Assembly: GCA_013076295.1 (NCBI GenBank)
Contig: RQOL01000824.1
Location: forward strand, 496,001-560,000
Source of the DNA: Sanderia malayensis
Taxonomy: Eukaryota; Cnidaria; Scyphozoa; Semaeostomeae; Pelagiidae
Length of the DNA stretch: 64,000 nt
Direction of reading: 5' to 3'
Shown in pieces: positions 15,001 through 30,000 of this stretch. Positions within the stretch are counted from its first letter, which is position 1. Each line of letters begins with the position of its first letter. Below the pieces are notes generated by a model. It searched no databases and was not told the DNA's origin. It saw only the letters and a program-made list of their open reading frames with translations. A program made the translations under genes and the position numbers.

Positions 15001-18000
15001 AGTTGCAACATCTGGTCGAAGTGGCGTATTATAGAATATGATTGCTACTTTTGATGCGCCTTTTCTGGCACCACCTCTGGAAGAATCAAACAGAGACATA
15101 TCAGTTGCCAATAGTCCGTCCTTTAAATTATCACCATAGTTGTCAGCGCGTATCCTTTCGATTGCCATCAAAGTACCGTCTTTATCGCTAGCCAAATTGA
15201 ATGGCATCAAAGCCCTGGCATTGGTCCCATAGATCACAGCTCCAATGCGGACGCCATCAGGGGAGACGCGCTGTTCTTTTATGACCTGCTTGGCAATATC
15301 TTTCTGCAATAAAAAGTCTCTGTGTGCGTTTTGTCCCGCTGCTCCGAACACGAATGCCAAATCGATCTGCCTTGGAGAAGCTAGAACGAAAAGAAATAAA
15401 CAAATAAGCTCACACCAAATAAGACGTGGGATATTTTGCACGTTCATGCATGCTGTTACTTCTTTCAACTTCAAATGCATTCCCAGCTATCGCAGCAAGA
15501 TTTTACTAAAATTATCGGTATAACGTCACCTGATGCAATACGAGAAAGTACAAAACGAGTTTTGAAAAACGTTTGGATTACATAACTTCAAAAATGGTCT
15601 ACATCCAGCAACAACAACAACAATAATAATAATAATAGTAAATACAGTTAAAAATACGAAGAAAAGGACTGAGAATTGCCTCTGATACAATTCAAACTTC
15701 TTCGAGAAAGATGATCAACAATGACAAAAAGGACATACCATTCATATCCGCAACCATTTCGAGTAGCTTAGTCATTGGCTCACCAATAATATCATCTTCT
15801 GATCCAAGAACAAGATCATTTTTAAATGGATATTTGCTTGAGAATGCGTCCTTTGCCTTTTTATCCGAACTGACAACAACAAAGAAGACACCAACCCCTC
15901 TTCTACGAATTTCACTGACGTATTTTATTACCTCGTTCATGTTCACTTTTCCTGGATCAGAAACATGGACAACAACAGACGTAGGAACATTTCTCACACT
16001 CCGCCTATCTCTCAGTATTTCCAGCACTTTCCGCAAAGCCTTGTCTAACCTTGCTGTTCCCTTTTCTTTCTTTAAAGCTAAAAGAACGTTGTGAACCAAA
16101 GATTTCTCAGCCCCTTCTTCCAAAGTCAAGACATTCTTTGCAACATTACTGTAGCTAACGATACCAATGTTGGTTTTGCCGGATCCAACCTCGTATTGAT
16201 CAAACAAAAATTTGAAGATGCGTTGGGTATTGACCAAGTTCTGCATGGCAATATTCTCTGATACGTCAATCACAGCCAGAATGTCGTGAGATCCAATTAC
16301 CGCTATAAAACAAAAGCGATTGTTTTGATTGAATGGTAAAAGAGAGTATAATTAAAGGGCTTTTGCAGCCAAAAAGAAAAACTATTTGAGAAGTACTATG
16401 AACCAATTTTGAGTGTATTCGTATAAGTGCTACAAATACATTGAAGAGTACAAATATGCTTTTTCACACTCAAACCTACTCATATTTGTAGAAACTGATG
16501 ACGCCACAGTGATGAAACGAGAATCGAGTTCCCATTGGGTTTGTGTGGAAAAGTTCGACTTCGCACCATGTTTTTAATAACTTGACTTGGGCCGAACCGC
16601 TTTAAACAATATTACAATTATACCTGAAAGCCTGATGTTTTCTTCGTATTAAGATTTTGCTTTACTTGGAGTTTATCCCGTTGCTTTGTTGAACATAGAA
16701 TTTATGGAAAAGTTATATCATGGTCTTGGACCATGGTCTTGGTTCACTGTGACTTCAGATGTAGTTGGTGCTGTATATGGTCAAAATGGTGCTAAGGATA
16801 ACCTTTTGCCAGACCCAAAGCAAGTGGCCCCCTGGGCCCAATCAAAGCAGCCTTGAGCTGTTTAGAAACATTTTTGATTTTGAGGATTTCGAAACAAATA
16901 ATGTGCTGGTCACATGCTTCCCGTTTACCAAAAGTGAATTTTCAATTAATGAAAAAGTAACGACACAAAATCTTACCACACGGTCCGTAGGTAGCAATTC
17001 CAATGGATTTCTGAATCTTACAAGAATGAAGCTGCAAATAACATTTATTGCTGTATGTTCTTCCATCAACTCCGCAAACTGGACTGCTGTCCGATGCACT
17101 GCACACGTTAATACAATTGCATTGCGCCACTCCATTAGTCAAACTGCATGCTCCAAATCTGCACTTTACGCCGCTGCACAAATCTGCAAGGTTGACAAGC
17201 ATGGCATTACAAACTTGCCTTTAAAAACTCAATTATTCAAGTGTTACTCAACGTAAAAATAGGCGCTATAGAGATTAGGAATCTGGATTAATAAATAAAT
17301 TGCTACCTTTGCGGAATTTTCCAACAATTTCTTCAACAGAATAGGGCTTGGAAAACTCTGTGTAATTCCTGACAAGAACAGAAATGTCATCTGATCCAAA
17401 AAGTCCAACCAGGGCCGATTTCTGGACAAGTCCTTGATTCCCAACGACCAAAATCTCGACCTTTCTTCCACGAAGTGAATCAATATGCCTCTTCAGCATG
17501 ATAACATCAGAGTCCGTAAGACTGTCCATGAAAACTATCAAAACATTTCTAGACTTTTTTTGAGCACCATTAAATGGTTGGTACAGTGTGTCTGCTTGTC
17601 TCAATCCTTCTGCGACATTATTACCAGGCTTGTCAAGCATGGAATTATCAAGCAACACTGCCAACTCTTTATTCGTCGCAGAATCCTTAAATGTTTGCAC
17701 AACACTGGCGTCTTTGCCGTATTTGATTAAGCCAACTCGTGTTCTTCCTTTGTCAACAAAAAACTGTCTTGCAATGTCTTTGATGAATGATTTTTGTTTC
17801 ACAAACTCCGGCTGCGATACCTGTCCACCAAATGCGAATGCCAAATTGAAGTTTTCTGTCGAAAAGAATCAAATGCATCGTCCCCTTTTGATATCTCGGA
17901 TTATATCATATATATATCAAATATCAATATATCAAACTAGGCTTGGTCCAGTTTTCGATTCCTAGGAAGGGCTCTAAATTCTAACATAAAACATTGTTTC

Positions 18001-21000
18001 CTTGTACCTCTTAAAGATCAAAATTAGTACCATGTGATACGAAAAAGGAGAATGAAAAAAATAATTACACATTTGGTTATACATGCTTACTGAAAAGTTG
18101 AACAAGTTCCAGTAAGCATGTAACTAGTGTTAATAAGCAGAACCAAAGCAATTAAAAAACGTTAACCACCCATGGAAATATCCTACCTGCTCTTGTGGGC
18201 GACGGCTGTATTACATGCAATGCTTTGTTAAGATATTCACTTGGCTTCACGACAATAACATTTGCTCCAGCCGACGTCATAGTAGCCAACAATTCCTTTT
18301 TCGCTTTGTCATTGGCCACAACGTCGATCTGAACACCGTGTCTGCCTAGATAGGCGACCATTCTCTTCAAATAACTCAAATTCTCAGTCGAAGGTCCGTT
18401 GACAAATAAAATAACATTCCTCGGAACGTATCTCCAATTTCTGATTGATTGATAAAGTGCGGTATCAACTCTCCGTCCCTTTTGCTTGGGAGCGAGGTTT
18501 TTCAAGGCTTCTTGAATGGCCCCAGAGCTGGTACCCTTGTTCAGTGGTAGATTGATGCTTGCCTCACTGCTGTACGTAACTAGTGATACCCTGACATTGT
18601 TCTTTGTTATGTTGTATGCTGGCAAAGACTGTGCTATGAAATCTGCCATTGCCCTAATTGAGTCCTCCTTTCCAGCAACGTCAACCATGAAGATTATATC
18701 AGCAGTATTCGTCACATCTGCAAACAATGGTATAATACAGCTGATCATTGACTTTCCTTTAACCCAAATTACTTGATGTGTAGAATAGCTTTGAAAATCG
18801 GAAACATAGCGATGAGAAGCAAAGAGATGTACAAACATAGAGATGTAGCTACAGACAAAAGGACGGTGTCGCGATGGGAAGCCCCCTGGGACAAGCACTT
18901 GCCAACATATTTGTTGGATTCCATGAACATAAATTTTCAGCTGCACTAAAAAGCCCATTCCGATGAGTGTCAGAAGAAAAGCTTCAGTAGTTATTATGTT
19001 TCGCTGTTTCCGATTTTCAAAGCTATTTTGAAGTTCTGTACCGATCAAAGATTGATGTATAGAATCCATGCCGCTGATTTACACTTTTGTAAAAAGGTAG
19101 CAACATTGACAACTTCACTACTCGCCTCCTTAAACAAAGTCTCTATCCACCTTACTAGATTTGTCCAATACAATATCCTATGTGAAGGGATCAATGGAAT
19201 ACTAAGCATCTAAGCAAAGCAATGCAACAATCGACTCCGCTCTCTAATTTACAAGACCTGTGCATATGTTAAAAATGCTCCTATTGCTCCCATACCGATG
19301 AATATCAAGCATTTTAGGAATTCAGTATTTAAACCGGCAGCCAGCAACTATCTCCTGAAAAATACCTGACCTACACATGCACATCACAAACCATATCACT
19401 AACCCTAACACCAACCCACCTGAAAATCTACGTGCACCGATGTATCTAGGTTATTCGTGTTTTTGAAAATTGACTGTCGGTCAAATAGGCCTCGCAAGGT
19501 ATTTTCCGAAAGGTAACCTTGAATGCTGGTCAAATAAGATTCTGAAGATAAGTGCCGGCTGCCGATCAAATAGCTACTGTAAATATTTAATGAGGATTAA
19601 CAGTAAACTTTCCAAAAAGATATTTTATTTATTAAATAGCTTAGGTATCTAGTAAAAGCAAAAGCATGGTATTTGCAACCATCAGCAAAAATATGCCAAT
19701 CTAAAATTAATGATAAAAAGGTTTGAATTTTCTTACCACAGAAGCCCTTTCGCATAATTGAAATAGGCCGTTCTGTCAAGCATGCATCGTATCTCAAAAG
19801 ACACGGACTTGCGTATGTCTTTCTATTATCACCGCAAACAACATTGTAGTTGGGCGAACACGATTGACTGCACGAACACGATGGGCTGCCATCGTAGCGG
19901 GGAATGCAAGTAGCTCCAGGTTTGCAGTTGATACTGTCACACGATGCTGTAGAAATACGAAATAAATACATTCACCCATGAGTCTATCAGATTATCATAA
20001 CAGAAGGTGGTGAATTAAATAAAACGACTGGCTTCATTTGCTTGTTATTCTTGCAAAATCCGTGAGATACTCAGATAAATATAATATCAGGGAGACGAGA
20101 AAATAGATTCCTGAAGAAACTTCCATAGAAAATAAATAACTGTAATAAAATCACCACTATCCGAGTTATAATACAGTCAAATCTGCATAGTTCGAGCTCG
20201 TGTAATTCGAACTGTATCTGATTCGAACAAAATTCTCTGTCCCTTCAAGGATCACTAATGATCCAATTCTTATAAAACAAACCTCTATAATTCGAACTTT
20301 TTGGAATTAGAACATTTTCACGCTTCCCCAGGGTGCTCGAATTAGACAGAGTTGATTGCAACACTATATCAACTGCCTAGGCCTATTATGGATTCATTAA
20401 ATAGACAATGTTCCCAATTATAAAAAATCAGTTAATAAAATGCAATAAGTCCATACTTACAAGATATGATTCTCTGATAAATATCGTAGTAGTAATACAA
20501 CAAGCTTTTTGAAGACTCGGAAACAATCGCATTTGCACTTCTATCAACCATATTGACAAGGTCTGCAAACCTCACTCTACTACCAATGCCAACAACAACA
20601 ACAGTAACACGTTGTTTCTTCAGCGAATCCATTGCCTTCCTCAATTGATTCTGATCGACCAATGAAGAAACGTCGGTGAAAAGTACCAGTACTTTCCTAG
20701 CGTCTTTTCTAGACTGTGGGAAAATTCCCGTAGAGGCCCGCATTAATGCCAAGTCCATTCGCAAACCAGTTCTCCTCAAAGTGATGTCGTTAACGAGTTT
20801 CTCAGTGTATGCCACAGCATAATCATCGGCAAAATGCTTTAGTACAGTGGCATCCTTGTCGAATCGAACAAGAGCCAGGCGAACTTGATTGTTTGTGATT
20901 GGATACCGAAACGATTCAAGAAAAGTCATTACAAACTCCTTTTGTCTACTGAAGATGGCTATTGCATCAGGCCCGTAAGCCCCGAGAGCAAAAGCAATAT

Positions 21001-24000
21001 CAAGTTTTAGTGGAAATGATGGTGGAAAAACTATAATAAAGAAACACAAGCAATGTTTTAAGTAGAATAAATTCATAGGATTCATAAATGGGCACACTAA
21101 AATTAAACAGCAAATTCTAAAACCTCGAACATATGGCTAGGGGTGAAAACTACGACAATTGAATGCGACCCCAAACCAAATACATGAATAAAAAAATTAC
21201 TGAAGAAAACTTCTTGAAAACTAAGTGCATTCAAAGGAAAATTTAGAAGAAAAAAACGCCTAAGGTGGGGATCGAGCCTAAGATTAGGAGTTTCATGCTC
21301 TACCGACTGAGCTAGCCGGGCTGACAGGAGTAATTCAAAGGGACTCAAACATAGGATATGAATAGAAAATATTACAAAAAGAAGCGTATTCAAAAGTAAG
21401 TCGATTTAAAAGATGTTTTCCAACAAAATACACCTAAGGTGGGTCTCGAACCCACGACCCTGAGATTAAGAGTCTCATGCTCTACCGACTGAGCTAGCCG
21501 GGCTGACAGGAGTAATTCAATGGGACTCAAACATTAGATATGAATAGAAAATATTACAGAAGAGAGCGCATTCAAAAGTAAGTTTATTCAGAAGTAATTC
21601 TGACTGACATGAGTAATTCAACGGAACTCAACAATAAGATATGAATAAAAAATATTACAGAGGAGAGCGTATTCAGAACCAAGTATAATCAAAAGAATGT
21701 TTCCAACAAAATGCCGCCCAACGTGGGGCTCGAACCAACGACCCTGAGATTAAGAGTCTCATGCTCTACCGGCCGAGCTAGCAGGGCTGACAGGAGTATT
21801 TCAAAGGGACTCAAACATAAAATATGAACAGAAAAAATTACAGAAGAGAGCGCATTCAAAAGTAAGTTGATTCAGAAGTAATTCTGACTGACAGGAGTAA
21901 TTCAATGGAACTCAAAAATAAGATATGAATAAAAAATATTACAGAAGAGAGCGTATTCAAAACCAAGTATATTGAAAACAACTTTTGCAACAAAATGACG
22001 CCCAACGTGGGGCTCGAACCCACGACCCTGAGATTAAGAGTCTCATGCTCTACCGACTGAGCTAGCCGGGCTGACAGGAGTAATTCAATGGGACCAAAAC
22101 ATAAGATATGAATAGAAAATATTACAGAAGAGAGCGTATTCAAAACCAAGTATATTGAAAAGAACTTTTGCAACAAAATGACGCCCAACGTGGGGCTCGA
22201 ACCCACGACCCTGAGATTAAGAGTCTCATGCTCTACCGACTGAGCTAGCCGGGCTGACAGGAGTAATTCAATGGGACCAAAACATAAGATATGAATAGAA
22301 AATATTACAGAAGAGAGCGTATTCAAAACCAAGTATATTGAAAAGAACTTTTGCAACAAAATGCCGCACAACGTGGGGCTCGAACCAACGACCCTGAGAT
22401 TAAGAGTCTCATGCTCTACCGACTGAGCTAGCCGGGCTGACAGGAGTAATTCAATGGGACCAAAACATAAGATATGAATAGAAAATATTACAGAAGAGAG
22501 CGTATTCAAAACCAAGTATATTGAAAAGAACTTTTGCAACAAAATGACGCCCAACGTGGGGCTCGAACCCACGACCCTGAGATTAAGAGTCTCATGCTCT
22601 ACCGACTGAGCTAGCCGGGCTGACAAGAGTAATTCAAAGGGACTCAAACATTAGATATGAATAGAAAATATTACAGAAGAGAGCGCATTCAAAAGTAAGT
22701 TGATTCAGAAGTAATTCTGACTGACAGGAGTAATTCAATGGAACTCAAAAATAAGATATGAATAAAAAATATTACAGAAGAGAGCGTATTCAGACCCAAG
22801 TATAATCAAAAGAAGGTTTCCAACAAAATACCGCCCAACGTGGGGCTCGAACCCACGACCCTGAGATTAAGAGTCTCATGCTCTACCGACTGAGCTAGCC
22901 GGGCTGACAGGAGTAATTCAATGGGACTCAAACATAAGATATGAGTAGAAAATATTACAGAAGAGAGCGTATTCAAAACTAAGTATTTTAAGAAGAATTT
23001 TTGCACCAAAATGACGCCCAACGTGGGGCTCGAACCCACGACCCTGAGATTAAGAGTCTCATGCTCTACGAACTGAGCTAGCCGGGCTGAGAAGAGTAAT
23101 TCAAAGGGACTCAAACATAAGATGTGAATAGAAAATATTACAGAAGAGAGCGCATTCAAAAGTAAGTTGATTCAGAAGTAATTCTGACTGACAGGAGTAA
23201 TTTAAAGGGACTCAGACATAAAATATAAATAGAAAATATTACAGAAGAGAGCGTATTCAGAACCAAGTATAATCAAAAGAAGGTTTCCAACAAAATACCG
23301 CCCAACGTAGGGCTCGAACCCACGACCCTGAGATTAAGAGTCTCATGCTCTACCGACTGAGCTAGCCGGGCCGACAGGAGTAATTCAATGGGACCAAAAG
23401 AGAAGATATGAATAGAAAATATTACAGAAGAGAACGTATTCAAAACCAAGTATATTGAAAAGAACTTTTGCAACAAAATGCCGCAAAACGTGGGGCTCGA
23501 ACCCACGACCCTGAGATTAAGAGTCTCATGCTCTACCGACTGAGCTAGCCGGGCTGACAAGAGTAATTCAAAGGGACTCAAACATAAGATATGAATAAAA
23601 ATATTACAGAAGAGAGCGCATTCAAAAGTAAGTTGATTCAGAAGTAATTCTGACTGACAGGAGTAATTTAAAGGGACTCAGACATAAGATATAAATAGAA
23701 AATATTACAGAAGAGAGCGTATTCAAAACCAAGTATAATCAAAAAAAGGTTTCCAACAAAATGCCGCCCAACGTGGGGCTCGAACCCACGACCCTGAGAT
23801 TAAGAGTCTATGCTCTACCGACTGAGCTAGCCGGGCTGACAGGAGGAATTCAATGGGACTCAAACATAAGATATGAATAGAAAATATTACAGAAGAGAGC
23901 GCATTCAAAAGTAAGTTGATTCAGAAGTAATTCTGACTGACAGGAGTAATTTAAAGGGACTCAGACATAAGATATAAATAGAAAATATTACAGAAGAGAG

Positions 24001-27000
24001 CGTATTCAAAACCAAGTATATTGAAAAGAACTTTTGCAACAAAATGACGCCCAACGTGGGGCTCGAACCCACGACCCTGAGATTAAGAGTCTCATGCTCT
24101 ACCGACTGAGCTAGCCGGGCTGACAGGAGTAATTCAATGGGACCAAAACATAAGATATGAATAGAAAATATTACAGAAGAGAGCGTATTCAAAACCAAGT
24201 ATATTGAAAAGAACTTTTGCAACAAAATGCCGCACAACGTGGGGCTCGAACCCACGACCCTGAGATTAAGAGTCTCATGCTCTACCGACTGAGCTAGCCG
24301 GGCTGACAGAAGGAATTCAATGGGACTCAAGCATAAGATATGAGTAGAAAATATTACAGAAGAGAGCGCATTCAAAAGTAAATTGATTCAGAAGTAATTC
24401 TGACTGACAGGAGTAATTCAATGGAACTCAAAAATAAGATATGAATAGAAAATATTACAGAAGAGAGCGTATTCAAAACCAAGTATATTGAAAAGAACTT
24501 TTGCAACAAAATGCCGAACAACGTGGGGCTCGAACCCACGACCCTGAGATTAAGAGTCTCATGCTCTACCGACTGAGCTAGCCGGGCTGACAGGAGGAAT
24601 TCAATGGGACTCAAACATAAGATATGAGTAGAAAATATTACAGAAGAGAGCATATTCAAAACCAAGTATATTGAGAAGAACTTTTGCACCAAAATGACGC
24701 CCAACGTGGGGCTCGAACCCACGACCCTGAGATTAAGAGTCTCATGCTCTACCGACTGAGCTAGCCGGGCTGACAGGAGGAATTCAATGGGACTCAAACA
24801 TAAGATATGAATAGAAAATATTACAGAAGAGAGCGTATTCAAAACCAAGTATATTGAAAAGAACTTTTGCACCAAATTGACGCCCAACGTGGGGCTCGAA
24901 CCCACGACCCTGAGATTAAGAGTCTCATGCTCTACCGACTGAGCTAGCCGGGCTGACAAGAGTAATTCAAAGGGACTCAAACATAAGATATGAATAAAAA
25001 CATTACAGAAGAGAGCGCATTCAAAAGTAAGTTGATTCAGAAGTAATTCTGACTGACAGGAGTAAGTTAAAGGGACTCAGACATAGATATAAATAGAAAA
25101 TATTACAGAAGAGAGCGTATTCAGAACCAAGTATATTGAAAAGAACTTTTGCAACAAAATGACGCCCAACGTGGGGCTCGAACCCACGACCCTGAGATTA
25201 AGAGTCTCATGCTCTACCGACTGAGCTAGCCGGGCTGACAGGAGGAATTCAATGGGACTCAAACATAAGATATGAATAGAAAATATTACAGAAGAGAGCG
25301 TATTCAGAACCAAGTATATTGAAAAGAACTTTTGCAACAAAATGACGCCCAACGTGGGGCTCGAACCCACGACCCTGAGATTAAGAGTCTCATGCTCTAC
25401 CGACTGAGCTAGCCGGGCTGACAGGAGTAATTCAATGGGACCAAAACATAAGATATGAATAGAAAATATTACAGAAGATAGCGTATTCAGAACCAAGTAT
25501 ATTGAAAAGAACTTTTGCAACAAAATGACGCCCAACGTGGGGCTCGAACCCACGACCCTGAGATTAAGAGTCTCATGCTCTACCGACTGAGCTAGCCGGG
25601 CTGACAGAAGTAATTCAATGGGACCAAAACATAAGATATGAATAAAAAATATTACAGAAGAGAGCGTATTCAAAACCAAGTATATTGAAAAGAACTTTTG
25701 AAACAAAATGACGGCCAACGTGGGGCTCGAACACACGACCCTGAGATTAAGAGTCTCATGCTCTACCGACTGAGCTAGCCGGGCTGACAGGAGGAATTCA
25801 ATGGGACTCAAACATAAGATATGAATAGAAAATATTACAGAAGAGAGCGTATTCAAAAGTAAGTTGATTCAGAAGTAATTCTAACTGACAGGAGTAATTT
25901 AAAGGGACTCAGACATAAGATATAAATAGAAAATATTACAGAAGAGAGCGTATTCAAAACCAAGTATATTGAAAAGAACTTTTGCAACAAAATGCCGAAC
26001 AACGTGGGGCTCGAACCCACGACCCTGAGATTAAGAGTCTCATGCTCTACCGACTGAGCTAGCCGGGCTGACAGGAGGAATTCAATGGGACTCAAACATA
26101 AGATATGAGTAGAAAATATTACAGAAGAGAGCGTATTCAAAACCAAGTATATTGAGAAGAACTTTTGCACCAAAATGACGCCCAACGTGGGGCTCGAACC
26201 CACGACCCTGAGATTAAGAGTCTCATGCTCTACCGACTGAGCTAGCCGGGCTGACAGGAGGAATTCAATGGGACTCAAACATAAGATATGAATAGAAAAT
26301 ATTACAGAAGAGAGCGTATTCAAAACCAAGTATATTGAAAAGAACTTTTGCACCAAATTGACGCCCAACGTGGGGCTCGAACCCACGACCCTGAGATTAA
26401 GAGTCTCATGCTCTACCGACTGAGCTAGCCGGGTTGACAGGAGGAATTCAATGGGACTCAAACATAAGATATGAATAGAAAATATTACAGAAGAGAGCGC
26501 ATTCAAAAGTAAGTTGATTCAGAAGTAATTCTGACTGACAGGAGTAATTTAAAGGGACTCAGACATAAGATATAAATAGAAAATATTACAGAAGAGAGCG
26601 TATTCAAAACCAAGTATATTGAAAAGAACTTTTGCAAGAAAATGACGCCCAACGTGGGGCTCGAACCCACGACCCTGAGATTAAGAGTCTCATGCTCTAC
26701 CGACTGAGCTAGCCGGGCTGACAGGAGTAATTCAATGGGACCAAAACATAAGATATGAATAGAAAATATTACAGAAGAGAGCGTATTCAAAACCAAGTAT
26801 ATTGAAAAGAACTTTTGCAACAAAATGCCGCACAACGTGGGGCTCGAACCCACGACCCTGAGATTAAGAGTCTCATGCTCTACCGACTGAGCTAGCCGGG
26901 CTGACAGAAGGAATTCAATGGGACTCAAGCATAAGATATGAGTAGAAAATATTACAGAAGAGAGCGCATTCAAAAGTAAATTGATTCAGAAGTAATTCTG

Positions 27001-30000
27001 ACTGACAGGAGTAATTCAATGGAACTCAAAAATAAGATATGAATAGAAAATATTACAGAAGAGAGCGTATTCAAAACCAAGTATATTGAAAAGAACTTTT
27101 GCAACAAAATGCCGAACAACGTGGGGCTCGAACCCACGACCCTGAGATTAAGAGTCTCATGCTCTACCGACTGAGCTAGCCGGGCTGACAGGAGGAATTC
27201 AATGGGACTCAAACATAAGATATGAGTAGAAAATATTACAGAAGAGAGCATATTCAAAACCAAGTATATTGAGAAGAACTTTTGCACCAAAATGACGCCC
27301 AACGTGGGGCTCGAACCCACGACCCTGAGATTAAGAGTCTCATGCTCTACCGACTGAGCTAGCCGGGCTGACAGGAGGAATTCAATGGGACTCAAACATA
27401 AGATATGAATAGAAAATATTACAGAAGAGAGCGTATTCAAAACCAAGTATATTGAAAAGAACTTTTGCACCAAATTGACGCCCAACGTGGGGCTCGAACC
27501 CACGACCCTGAGATTAAGAGTCTCATGCTCTACCGACTGAGCTAGCCGGGCTGACAAGAGTAATTCAAAGGGACTCAAACATAAGATATGAATAAAAACA
27601 TTACAGAAGAGAGCGCATTCAAAAGTAAGTTGATTCAGAAGTAATTCTGACTGACAGGAGTAATTTAAAGGGACTCAGACATAGATATAAATAGAAAATA
27701 TTACAGAAGAGAGCGTATTCAGAACCAAGTATATTGAAAAGAACTTTTGCAACAAAATGACGCCCAACGTGGGGCTCGAACCCACGACCCTGAGATTAAG
27801 AGTCTCATGCTCTACCGACTGAGCTAGCCGGGCTGACAGGAGGAATTCAATGGGACTCAAACATAAGATATGAATAGAAAATATTACAGAAGAGAGCGTA
27901 TTCAGAACCAAGTATATTGAAAAGAACTTTTGCAACAAAATGACGCCCAACGTGGGGCTCGAACCCACGACCCTGAGATTAAGAGTCTCATGCTCTACCG
28001 ACTGAGCTAGCCGGGCTGACAGGAGTAATTCAATGGGACCAAAACATAAGATATGAATAGAAAATATTACAGAAGATAGCGTATTCAGAACCAAGTATAT
28101 TGAAAAGAACTTTTGCAACAAAATGACGCCCAACGTGGGGCTCGAACCCACGACCCTGAGATTAAGAGTCTCATGCTCTACCGACTGAGCTAGCCGGGCT
28201 GACAGAAGTAATTCAATGGGACCAAAACATAAGATATGAATAAAAAATATTACAGAAGAGAGCGTATTCAAAACCAAGTATATTGAAAAGAACTTTTGAA
28301 ACAAAATGACGGCCAACGTGGGGCTCGAACACACGACCCTGAGATTAAGAGTCTCATGCTCTACCGACTGAGCTAGCCGGGCTGACAGGAGGAATTCAAT
28401 GGGACTCAAACATAAGATATGAATAGAAAATATTACAGAAGAGAGCGTATTCAAAAGTAAGTTGATTCAGAAGTAATTCTAACTGACAGGAGTAATTTAA
28501 AGGGACTCAGACATAAGATATAAATAGAAAATATTACAGAAGAGAGCGTATTCAAAACCAAGTATATTGAAAAGAACTTTTGCAACAAAATGCCGAACAA
28601 CGTGGGGCTCGAACCCACGACCCTGAGATTAAGAGTCTCATGCTCTACCGACTGAGCTAGCCGGGCTGACAGGAGGAATTCAATGGGACTCAAACATAAG
28701 ATATGAGTAGAAAATATTACAGAAGAGAGCGTATTCAAAACCAAGTATATTGAGAAGAACTTTTGCACCAAAATGACGCCCAACGTGGGGCTCGAACCCA
28801 CGACCCTGAGATTAAGAGTCTCATGCTCTACCGACTGAGCTAGCCGGGCTGACAGGAGGAATTCAATGGGACTCAAACATAAGATATGAATAGAAAATAT
28901 TACAGAAGAGAGCGTATTCAAAACCAAGTATATTGAAAAGAACTTTTGCACCAAATTGACGCCCAACGTGGGGCTCGAACCCACGACCCTGAGATTAAGA
29001 GTCTCATGCTCTACCGACTGAGCTAGCCGGGCTGACAAGAGTAATTCAAAGGGACTCAAACATAAGATATGAATAAAAATATTACAGAAGAGAGCGCATT
29101 CAAAAGTAAGTTGATTCAGAAGTAATTCTGACTGACAGGAGTAATTTAAAGGGACTCAGACATAGATATAAATAGAAAAGATTACAGAAGAGAGCGTATT
29201 CAGAACCAAGTATATTGAAAAGAACTTTTGCAACAAAATGACGCCCAACGTGGGGCTCGAACCCACGACCTGAGATTAAGAGTCTCATGCTCTACCGACT
29301 GAGCTAGCCGGGCTGACAGAAGTAATTCAATGGGACCAAAACATAAGATATGAATAAAAAATATTACAGAAGAGAGCGTATTCAAAACCAAGTATATTGA
29401 AAAGAACTTTTGAAACAAAATGACGGCCAACGTGGGGCTCGAACGCACGACCCTGAGATTAAGAGTCTCATGCTCTACCGACGGAGCTAGCCGGGCTGAC
29501 AGGAGGAATTCAATGGGACTCAAACATAAGATATGAATAAAAAATATTACAGAAGAGAGCGTATTCAGAACCAAGTGTAATCAAAAGAAGGTTTCCAACA
29601 AAATGCGGCCCAACGTGGGGCTCGAACCCACGACCCTGAGATTAAGAGTCTCATGCTCTACCGACTGAGCTAGCCGGGTTGACAGGAGGAATTCAATGGG
29701 ACTCAAACATAAGATATGAATAGAAAATATTACAGAAGAGAGCGTATTCAAAAGTAAGTTGATTCAGAAGTAATTCTGACTGACAGGAGTAATTTAAAGG
29801 GACTCAGACATAAGATATAAATAGAAAATATTACAGAAGAGAGCGTATTCAGAACCAAGTATAATCAAAAGAAGGTTTCCAACAAAATGCCGCCCAACGT
29901 GGGGCTCGAACCCACGACCCTGAGATTAAGAGTCTCATGCTCTACCGACTGAGCTAGCTGGGCTGACAGGAGTAATTCAATGGGACCAAAACATAAGATA

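Larger units (their letters stand above)
24048..26645 (-). repeat. 2598-bp higher-order repeat, copy A
   Basis: Twelve tRNA units whose spacing pattern and private variants recur 2598 bp away in 26646-29241. Examples are the GGCCAAC acceptor variant at 25712 (28310) and GAACAAC at 25996 (28594). Confidence 0.88.
26646..29241 (-). repeat. 2598-bp higher-order repeat, copy B
   Basis: Second copy of the 12-tRNA block, directly adjacent to copy A. Starts match A plus 2598 bp at every unit. Confidence 0.88.

Noticed and set aside
18718..19069. N-terminal extension of the vWA exon at 18187-18717
   Set aside because: The extra frame lies upstream of a good acceptor, has no family resemblance, and would ignore the phase-1 rule.
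19400..19430. Telomere-like CTAACCCTAAC words
   Set aside because: Only two imperfect units are present, which is expected by chance.
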